Below are positions 1-6,358 of a stretch of 17,531 nt of DNA, piece after piece (positions within the stretch are counted from its first letter, which is position 1; every line of letters starts with the position of its first letter). The stretch lies in the NCBI GenBank assembly GCA_012518765.1, contig JAAYRN010000142.1, forward strand, positions 1 through 17,531. The letters are read 5' to 3'. This DNA comes from Bacteroidales bacterium. Lineage in GTDB: Bacteria; Bacteroidota; Bacteroidia; Bacteroidales; WCHB1-69. A program made the translations under genes and the position numbers. The notes under the pieces are model-generated. The model did not search any database, was not told the DNA's origin, and saw nothing but the letters and a program-made list of their open reading frames with translations.

Positions 1-850
1 AAGCCCATATCATTTGAGCTAAATCCTTATCACTCAACAAATAATTAGGCATAAAACCTCCCGCATGCGGACGTATACGCGGAAAAGAAAGGGCATATTT
101 GGTTCTCCAATATTTTTTTTCAAGATAACGCAAGTGTAAAGCCAAAAAGACTGCTTCTACCCGCCAATTTTCCAATCCCAACAAAGCACCCAAGCCTATT
201 TTGTGTACACCTGCCTCGCCCAATCGGTCGGGGGTATTGATACGCCATGTATAATCTTTTTTCTTCCCAGCAGGATGATACATAGAATAGTGTGTTTTAT
301 GATAACTTTCTTGGTAAATATACACCCCGTGTAAACCCACATCTATCAATCGCTTGTATTCATCGGTAGACAAAGGCTGTACTTCCAAACTAATTTGCTT
401 AAAATACGGACGTACTAACTTGATTGCATGCTCGATATAATCCACTCCTGCATGTTTAGGCGATTCGCCCGTTAGCAAAAGCAAATGCTCGTAGCCCATG
501 TTTTTTATAACTTCAACTTCGGCTAAAATTTCATCCTCATTCAACACAATGCGGTCAATTTGATTATTGTGATTAAAACCGCAGTAAACACAGTGATTCG
601 TACACTCATTGCTCAAATAAAGTGGTATATAAAGCTGTATGGTTTTACCAAAACGTTTTTGAGTAATAGAACGACTTTTTGCAGCCATAATCTCTAAGTA
701 ATCAGCAGCAGCTGGTGAAATTAGGGCTTTAAAATCCTCAACGCTCAAATATTCAGTCTGTAAAGCTCGCTCTACATCCTGTTTTGTCTTGGTTTTTACC
801 TCCTCATTTAAAGTCTCCCAATGGTATGAATCGACTATTTCTGAAAACAT
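1..850 (-). CDS. thiH: 2-iminoacetate synthase ThiH, 3' end cut by window edge
   Basis: Radical SAM enzyme that cleaves tyrosine to dehydroglycine (2-iminoacetate) and p-cresol, supplying the glycine-derived part of the thiamine thiazole; it works with ThiG and ThiS in the cytosol. The ATG at 850-848 opens a frame that stays open for 283 codons to the window edge. The radical-SAM CxxxCxxC motif reads CTNHCVYC (about residues 82-89). Further ThiH-type blocks I recognise are MGYEHLLLLTGE, LEVQPL, YQESYH, NTPDRLGEAG, KIGLGALLGLENWRV and SFPRIRPHAGG. These resemble ThiH rather than the paralogue HydG. ThiH is usually about 370 residues, so roughly 90 C-terminal residues lie outside. It is transcribed away from dnaX and is the first gene of its unit. 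ThiH, rather than the oxygen-dependent ThiO, fits an anaerobe. Confidence 0.93.
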   Translation of the reverse strand, partial: MFSEIVDSYHWETLNEEVKTKTKQDVERALQTEYLSVEDFKALISPAAADYLEIMAAKSRSITQKRFGKTIQLYIPLYLSNECTNHCVYCGFNHNNQIDRIVLNEDEILAEVEVIKNMGYEHLLLLTGESPKHAGVDYIEHAIKLVRPYFKQISLEVQPLSTDEYKRLIDVGLHGVYIYQESYHKTHYSMYHPAGKKKDYTWRINTPDRLGEAGVHKIGLGALLGLENWRVEAVFLALHLRYLEKKYWRTKYALSFPRIRPHAGGFMPNYLLSDKDLAQMIWA

Positions 851-936
851 TTTTAGAATATATTCTGATATAAATTTTATTAACGCTCTTGTTTTAAGAT
901 ATTTAAACAATCAAACATCCGTAAACAAAATGCTTA

Positions 937-944
937 CAAAAGTA
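937..944 (-). promoter_or_regulatory. Putative -7 box of thiH promoter
   Basis: Read on the minus strand this is TACTTTTG, an exact match to the Bacteroidota -7 consensus TAnnTTTG. It lies about 87 bases upstream of the thiH ATG. No clear -33 TTTG element is visible at the expected distance, so the call rests on the -7 box and its position. Confidence 0.5.
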
Positions 945-1030
945 CATATTTTATTCTACACTCTAAGCTAAAAAAATGATATTTTATAAGGCTTTTAGCA
1001 GAACAGTGAATTATTTTAAAAACAATAATA

Positions 1031-1177
1031 TTTATAAACATAAAGAATCATAACCTAATCCCGAAGGGATTGCATGTTTATAGACAACATATGTACAACA
1101 TACCATTCGACCCCACCGGGGTCGAATCTATTTACATTCACAAGTCCTATAAACATTTTACTCCGTTAGGGTAAAAT
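1031..1177. repeat. Cluster of three short hairpins with TTTATAG-type spacers
   Basis: Three small inverted repeats stand in a row. Hairpin 1 (1057-1071) is AATCCC-gaa-GGGATT. Hairpin 2 (1105-1127) is ATTCGACCCC-acc-GGGGTCGAAT, a perfect 10-bp stem with a 3-base loop. Hairpin 3 (1155-1177) has a 9-bp stem starting ATTTTAC with one G-T pair. ATGTTTATAG (1074-1083) between hairpins 1 and 2 is repeated in perfect inverted form as CTATAAACAT (1147-1156) just before hairpin 3, and TATAAACAT also stands at 1033-1041. The C+G-rich stems stand out from the AT-rich surroundings. The layout resembles the dispersed hairpin repeats I remember from intergenic regions of Bacteroidota genomes; that is from memory and only one copy is present here. 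No T-tract follows any stem, so these are not ordinary terminators. Confidence 0.7.
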
Positions 1178-1246
1178 CAATCTTTAAAACATAAAAACCA
1201 ACAACAGTAAAAACACACAACCCAACATGAGTCGCAAATAATGGCA

Positions 1247-1266
1247 TCCTTCGACTTCGCTCAGGA
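1247..1266. repeat. Short REP-like sequence, TCCTTCGAC...GCTCAGGA type
   Basis: The 20-base sequence TCCTTCGACTTCGCTCAGGA is an imperfect palindrome: TCCT/AGGA outside and CGA/TCG inside. It matches the general form (CTTCGAC...GCTCAGG) of a dispersed intergenic repeat that I recognise from many bacterial genomes. Only one copy lies in this window, so its repeat status is inference. Confidence 0.45.
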
Positions 1267-1382
1267 AGCCCCTCCCTACCCCACAAAACCCTCCAATAAA
1301 TTATGACAATTATTTTTTTGCATTGTGATATTATAATTAATTAGTTTTTTTTATTTATGGCTTATTGCGACATTTTTTTTTG

Positions 1383-1390
1383 TATTTTTG
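1383..1390 (+). promoter_or_regulatory. Putative -7 box of dnaX promoter
   Basis: TATTTTTG matches the Bacteroidota consensus TAnnTTTG and ends 26 bases before the dnaX ATG, implying a short leader of about 20 bases. A TTG at 1365-1367 lies upstream but its spacing is shorter than usual for a -33 box. Confidence 0.6.
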
Positions 1391-1416
1391 TAAATATTTT
1401 AATCGAATAATATTAG

Positions 1417-3306
1417 ATGAATAATTACATAGTATCTGCTCGAAAATATCGCCCGTCTACATTTAAAACTATTGTAGGACAAGATTCTATTACAACAACA
1501 TTAAAAAATGCTGTACGCTCCAATCAGGTAGCACAAGCCTTTTTGTTTTGCGGACCGCGAGGAGTAGGTAAAACCACTTGTGCCCGTGTTTTAGCTAAAA
1601 CCATCAACTGCTTAAACATAACCGAAGAAGGCGAAGCCTGCAATCAATGCGAATCCTGTTTGGCTTTTAATCAATCTACTTCGTTTAACTTTTTTGAACT
1701 CGATGCCGCCTCCAACAACTCGGTAGACGACATCAGGGCATTGGTCGATCAAGTACGCATTCCACCTCAAGGTGTTAAGTATAAAGTTTATATCATAGAC
1801 GAGGTACACATGTTGAGTCCTGCCGCTTTCAATGCTTTTTTAAAAACATTAGAAGAACCACCCTCCTATGTAAAATTTATCTTAGCCACCACCGAAAAAC
1901 ACAAAATTCTACCCACCATACTGTCGCGTTGTCAAATATTTGATTTTAAAAGAATTAAAACAAACGACATTGTCAGTCATTTAAAATATGTCGCCTCTCA
2001 AGAAAATATTTTATTTGAAGAATCCGCCTTGGAAATCATTGGACAAAAAGCCGATGGAAGCCTACGCGATGCCCTATCTATTTTCGACCAATCGGTAAAT
2101 TTTTCAGACGGAAACATAACCTACGAACACATCATTGAAAATCTTAACTTAATTGATTTTAATTATTTTTTCCAAATGATGAAAGCTATAAACGAAGGCG
2201 ATATAGCTCAAATACTTACACAGTATAATACCATCATAGAAAAAGGTTTCGATGGACAGCGATTTATAGAAAACATAAGCGAACACATCCGCAATTTAAT
2301 GACATGTAAATTAGGCGTTACCAATTTATTAGAAACGGGCGAAAACATAACTCAACTCTACATCGAACAAGCTAAGCAATTAGATACCAACTTTATGTTA
2401 GAATGCCTTGATATATTTAACCGATGCGATGTTACATACAAAAGTGCAAACAACAAACGCCTACACGTGGAATTAGCTCTGATGATGTGTGCTAAAAAAA
2501 AATCAACCACCTCAAAAACCCCAACCGATGAAACGGCAACAACACACACAGTTGCAAAAACATCAACACACACACCTCAACCTTCAAAAATTTTAGAAAA
2601 AGTAGAAGAAAAACAAACATTTACAAGAAAATCAAACATAGAAGCACCTCAAAAACAAACCACAGAAATTAAATCTTATTTAACAGAACAAACACCCACA
2701 AATAATCCACAAACCACTGATACAAAAGATACGGAAAACACTGTATCTGCTTTTAAAAGAAACACCAACCAACTAACAAACATAAAGCAAACAAGAGATA
2801 TTAAGTCTTTTTTATCAAATACAGAACAAGAAGAAAGCAAAGAAACACAAAAAGAAAATCAAACAACAAATACTTATACCCAAACAATAGAAACTCAACC
2901 TATTGTATTAGAAGAGGGTGAAACAGAAATAGAAACATGTAACACCGCAATAGACCCATTTGAATTGCTTACACAAAACTGGAAAAGTTACGTAGAAAAA
3001 GCAACCACCAACGCCATAGCTGCAAGGTCGTTGCTAAACGAACAAACACCCGTTATTAAAGAAAACAAACTCATCGTAGAAGTTGCCAATACCATAGGAG
3101 AAAAAGAAATTAAAAATGTAATAGGTTCACTTATTCAAATAATTGAAGCAGAAATAGGAATCAAATACGACTACGATATACACGTAAATCCCCATATAAA
3201 AACAACCCCTAAAATTATTGACCCTGACGAAAAATACAAAGTAATGTTGGATGAAAATCCTAATTTACAAGTATTTAAACAAAACTTAAACTTATCCATA
3301 TATTAA
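1417..3306 (+). CDS. dnaX: DNA polymerase III subunit gamma/tau
   Basis: Clamp-loader ATPase of the replicative polymerase; it drives loading of the sliding clamp and, in its long form, links polymerases and helicase. Residues 1-360 form the AAA+ clamp-loader core: Walker A GPRGVGKT (46-53), zinc-binding cysteines C65, C75, C78 and C81, Walker B YIIDEVHM (125-132), the SRC arginine-finger motif (170-172) and the sensor-2 block GSLRDALSIFD (214-224). Residues about 361-515 are a Thr/Lys/Gln/Glu-rich low-complexity linker. Residues about 518-629 form a compact C-terminal domain (DPFELLTQNW onward), presumably the tau-specific part. Length (629) is normal for the phylum. A run of nine A (2494-2502) encodes K360-K362, exactly between core and linker, and could produce a short gamma-like form. 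The M16 protease gene begins 21 bases downstream and is probably co-transcribed. Confidence 0.96.
   Translation: MNNYIVSARKYRPSTFKTIVGQDSITTTLKNAVRSNQVAQAFLFCGPRGVGKTTCARVLAKTINCLNITEEGEACNQCESCLAFNQSTSFNFFELDAASNNSVDDIRALVDQVRIPPQGVKYKVYIIDEVHMLSPAAFNAFLKTLEEPPSYVKFILATTEKHKILPTILSRCQIFDFKRIKTNDIVSHLKYVASQENILFEESALEIIGQKADGSLRDALSIFDQSVNFSDGNITYEHIIENLNLIDFNYFFQMMKAINEGDIAQILTQYNTIIEKGFDGQRFIENISEHIRNLMTCKLGVTNLLETGENITQLYIEQAKQLDTNFMLECLDIFNRCDVTYKSANNKRLHVELALMMCAKKKSTTSKTPTDETATTHTVAKTSTHTPQPSKILEKVEEKQTFTRKSNIEAPQKQTTEIKSYLTEQTPTNNPQTTDTKDTENTVSAFKRNTNQLTNIKQTRDIKSFLSNTEQEESKETQKENQTTNTYTQTIETQPIVLEEGETEIETCNTAIDPFELLTQNWKSYVEKATTNAIAARSLLNEQTPVIKENKLIVEVANTIGEKEIKNVIGSLIQIIEAEIGIKYDYDIHVNPHIKTTPKIIDPDEKYKVMLDENPNLQVFKQNLNLSIY
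2494..2502 (+). promoter_or_regulatory. Nine-A slippage site at end of dnaX core
   Basis: Nine consecutive A encode three in-frame lysines (AAA AAA AAA) directly after the clamp-loader core. A shift to the -1 frame after the run reads nine codons and meets TGA at 2529-2531, giving a product of about 371 residues without linker or tau domain. The +1 frame is also closed, by TAG at about 2594. In Thermus thermophilus dnaX an A-run causes transcriptional slippage that makes gamma, and in E. coli a ribosomal -1 shift does. Whether slippage happens here is inference. Confidence 0.45.
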
Positions 3307-3327
3307 AAAATAAAATCACTATTTAGC

Positions 3328-6267
3328 ATGAAAAATTTTATACATATACTATCAGCTTTTATTTTAGCCACTGTATTATCCGCAGGATTTTCACAAAAAT
3401 CTGATTTTGCTAATCAAAACATCCCTATAAATCCCAAAGTAAAAATAGGAAAATTAGAAAACGGTTTGGTTTATTACATACAAAAAAATGCCAAGCCCGA
3501 AAACAGGGTAGAATTACGCTTAGTAGTCAAAGTGGGTTCTATGCAAGAGGATGATAATCAAGTAGGATTAGCTCATTTTACCGAACACATGGCTTTTAAT
3601 GGAAGTAAGCATTTTGAAAAAAATAAATTGGTTAGTTACATGCAATCCATAGGCATGCGTTTTGGAGGCGACATCAACGCCTATACCAGTTTCGACGAAA
3701 CCGTATACATGTTAACCGTGCCCACCGATAATCAAAATCAGTTAGATAGTGGATTTTTAGTCATACAAGATTGGGCTGCCAACCTAAGCATGGAGGGCAA
3801 AGAAATAGATGCCGAACGCGGAGTTATTATCGAAGAATGGAGGGTAGGAAAAAATGCAGACGAAAGAATGAGAAAGACTTGGTTTCCTGTTGTTTTTACC
3901 AATTCACGATACGCCGACAGACTGCCCATAGGCACCTATGAAAACCTAAAATCATTCAAACACGAAACCTTACGAAAATTTTATAGAGACTGGTATAGAC
4001 CTAATTTACAAGCCGTTGTTATTGTAGGCGATATAGATGTAAATTATGCCGAAGCTAAAGTAAAAGAGCTATTTTCTCCACTAAAAAACCCCGAAAATGC
4101 ACCCGAAAAAATAATATATCCCATAGGCGAACACAAAGATGTATTGATAACACGAGCTACCGACAAGGAAGCCACCCACAGTCAAATACTTACACTCAGA
4201 AAATTTAAAAAGTTTCAAGCAAAAAACTTAGAAGATTATCGCATAATTATCATGCAAAACCTATACAACATGATGATAAACGAACGATTTGACGAGTTAC
4301 AGCAAAACCCAGAATCACCAGCCATTCAAGCAGGAAGCTATTATAATCCTTTCATAGGCAATGTAGATGCACTTACAGGCTATACCCTTGCCAAAGAAAA
4401 TAAAATGGAAGAAACCCTATTGCTATTACTTACTGAAGAAGAGAGAGTTAAACAATTTGGTTTTCTCGAAAGTGAATTTGAACGTGCCAAAGAAGAACTT
4501 TTGGCTAACCTAAAAAAAGCAGCCAACGAAGAAAATAAAACCCTTTCGTCTGCTTTAGCCTCGTCTTATGTCAAGCATTTTTTAAACGAAACACCTATTA
4601 TGGGAGCTAAAACTCGGTATATACAAACTAAAAAATTATTGGAAACTATAAAAGTAAGTGAAATCAACGACTTACTTAAAAAATGGATTATCAACGATAA
4701 TTTTGTAATCGTTATCACAGGACCCGAAAAAGAAGGTTTACATATACTTAGCGAACAAGAAGTTAAAGACTTGCTCAAACAAGAAACCTATAAAAAAGTA
4801 AGTGCTTATGTAGATGATTTTGAAGAAAAACCTCTTATTGAAAAAGAATTAACGGGAAGTAAAGTAGTGGCAAGCAAAGAATTAAAAGAAGTAAAAGCCA
4901 CCGAATATACCTTAGCAAACGGCATCAAAGTAATTATCAAACAAACACAACTCAAAGACGATGAAATACTAATGGAAGCCCGCGAACCGGGAGGCAGCAG
5001 TTTATTTTCTTTATATGATTTCCCCTCTACCCTATTCGCTACCAATTTGGTAGAACGTTCGGGTTTGGGCGAATTTGACTACATCTCACTCAACAAAGCA
5101 CTGAAAGGAAAAAAAATAAGCATATCGCCTTATATTCACGAAATATCAAATGGCTTTTACGGAAGTAGCACCGTCAACGATTTTGAAACCATGTTGCAAC
5201 TACTTTATTTATACTACGATGCACCTCGTTTCGATGAAAGTGCTTTCAAAGCTATTGTTTCAGAAATGAAAAATCAGCTAAAATTTATCACCTCAAATCC
5301 AACCTTTGTATTTCTCGATACACTTGTAAAAACCATAACACAAAACGACCCTCGCAAACCAGCTATCCCCGACGAAACTCTCTTAAACAATGCTTCGTAC
5401 AGACAAGCCATTGAAGTATATAAAGCCCGATTTAGCAACGCTGCCAACCTTATATTTGCATTTGTAGGAAACATTGACCCAGACACAAGCCTACCCCTCA
5501 TCGAAAAATACATCGGCAGCCTACCCACATCTGAAGGGAAAGACTTATTTAAAAACGTGTATTACGGATTTCCCGACGAAGATAAACATGTTGATATTTA
5601 CGTAGGTATAGACAATAAAAGCACCATAGGAATCGTGTTTAACAGCGAGTATGAGTGGAACATAAAAAACAACGTGTGCTTAGACCTTTTCCATGAAGTA
5701 TTGGAAATACGCATGATTGAAATCATAAGAGAAAAAATGGGAGGAGCTTATTCGCCTGCAATACAGTTTAATCGTTCAAAATATCCCGAAACCGTTTTCA
5801 CCTCACTTATTTACCTAAATTGCGACCCTAAAAAAGTAAAAAAAATAAACAAAGCCATACTCTCTATTCACAGTAAATTATTAGAAAAAGGATTTACCGA
5901 CGAAGAATTACACAAAGCAAAAGAACAAATCAAAAAATCATTGGAAGTAAATATTGAAAAAAATTCCTATTGGAGAAATTACATCTCTGATAAATACTTC
6001 TACAGCGACCCACTATCCGACCAAGAAACCTATTTAAAAACGCTAAACAGTTTAACATCCAAAGAAATAACAAACGCTATCAAACCCTTCTTCGATAAAA
6101 AACATGCTGTTTACGTATATCAATATCCCGAAAAGAAAGGCAAAAAAAAGAAAATAAAAACAAACATAGAAACGGAAGAAAATAAGGATGAACTATTAGA
6201 AGAAGAAAGTGATAATTCCGTAAAAACAAAGAAAGGCAAAAAAAAGAAGAAAAAAAAGTATAAATAA
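3328..6267 (+). CDS. Secreted M16 family zinc metalloprotease (PqqL/insulinase-like)
   Basis: Periplasmic or envelope-associated peptidase of the inverzincin type. An N-terminal signal peptide (MKNFIHILSAFILATVLSAG, cleavage near residue 22) precedes the first M16 domain. The inverted zinc motif HFTEH lies at residues 83-87, and the third ligand is probably E163 in ERGVIIEE. The 979 residues match two tandem M16 units, an active N-terminal half and a C-terminal half (from about residue 500) that lacks HxxEH, as usual for the family. Substrate unknown. The last 45 residues are an unusual charged tail: a lysine cluster, an acidic stretch (ETEENKDELLEEE) and a second lysine cluster ending in seven consecutive lysines before YK. 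The two lysine clusters are encoded by a 21-base direct repeat. It starts 21 bases after dnaX with no promoter seen between. Confidence 0.93.
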   Translation: MKNFIHILSAFILATVLSAGFSQKSDFANQNIPINPKVKIGKLENGLVYYIQKNAKPENRVELRLVVKVGSMQEDDNQVGLAHFTEHMAFNGSKHFEKNKLVSYMQSIGMRFGGDINAYTSFDETVYMLTVPTDNQNQLDSGFLVIQDWAANLSMEGKEIDAERGVIIEEWRVGKNADERMRKTWFPVVFTNSRYADRLPIGTYENLKSFKHETLRKFYRDWYRPNLQAVVIVGDIDVNYAEAKVKELFSPLKNPENAPEKIIYPIGEHKDVLITRATDKEATHSQILTLRKFKKFQAKNLEDYRIIIMQNLYNMMINERFDELQQNPESPAIQAGSYYNPFIGNVDALTGYTLAKENKMEETLLLLLTEEERVKQFGFLESEFERAKEELLANLKKAANEENKTLSSALASSYVKHFLNETPIMGAKTRYIQTKKLLETIKVSEINDLLKKWIINDNFVIVITGPEKEGLHILSEQEVKDLLKQETYKKVSAYVDDFEEKPLIEKELTGSKVVASKELKEVKATEYTLANGIKVIIKQTQLKDDEILMEAREPGGSSLFSLYDFPSTLFATNLVERSGLGEFDYISLNKALKGKKISISPYIHEISNGFYGSSTVNDFETMLQLLYLYYDAPRFDESAFKAIVSEMKNQLKFITSNPTFVFLDTLVKTITQNDPRKPAIPDETLLNNASYRQAIEVYKARFSNAANLIFAFVGNIDPDTSLPLIEKYIGSLPTSEGKDLFKNVYYGFPDEDKHVDIYVGIDNKSTIGIVFNSEYEWNIKNNVCLDLFHEVLEIRMIEIIREKMGGAYSPAIQFNRSKYPETVFTSLIYLNCDPKKVKKINKAILSIHSKLLEKGFTDEELHKAKEQIKKSLEVNIEKNSYWRNYISDKYFYSDPLSDQETYLKTLNSLTSKEITNAIKPFFDKKHAVYVYQYPEKKGKKKKIKTNIETEENKDELLEEESDNSVKTKKGKKKKKKKYK
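6132..6248 (+). repeat. Direct repeat encoding the lysine clusters of the M16 protease tail
   Basis: An identical 21-base A-rich block with core AAAGGCAAAAAAAAG occurs at 6132-6152 and 6228-6248. The copies are 96 bases (32 codons) apart, so both read in the same frame and encode KKGKKKK-type clusters. The block between them encodes an acidic segment. This suggests duplication or replication slippage within the C-terminal tail. Confidence 0.6.
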
Positions 6268-6290
6268 AGATTTTCATAATCGTTTTTTTA

Positions 6291-6298
6291 TACCTTTG
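6291..6298 (+). promoter_or_regulatory. Putative -7 box of recQ operon promoter
   Basis: TACCTTTG, followed by CA, matches the Bacteroidota -7 box TAnnTTTG. It lies in the 91-base gap after the M16 protease and 60 bases before the recQ ATG. It is the last convincing promoter before the run recQ to iorB. The -33 side shows only a T-rich block. Confidence 0.6.
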
Positions 6299-6358
6299 CA
6301 TAAAATAAAAAAGCAATCACACATTAACTAAACTATAAAAATTACACTCAATAAAATT

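Larger units (their letters stand above)
851..1416. other. Intergenic region between divergent thiH and dnaX
   Basis: This 566-base gap carries no convincing gene. From left to right I see the thiH leader and its -7 box (937-944, minus strand), an A/T-rich stretch, the three-hairpin cluster (1031-1177), a C/A-rich stretch with no visible structure, a short repeat-like element (1247-1266), and the dnaX promoter (1383-1390). I found no thiamine (THI-box) riboswitch motif in the thiH leader. The short frames here have no coding character. Confidence 0.7.

Noticed and set aside
789..971. 60-codon plus-strand frame at the thiH start
   Set aside because: It begins at a TTG and lies partly antisense to the clear thiH reading frame; the rest is AT-rich leader without coding character.
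1050..1180. CRISPR array
   Set aside because: The hairpin stems differ from each other and there are no regular identical repeats with spacers.
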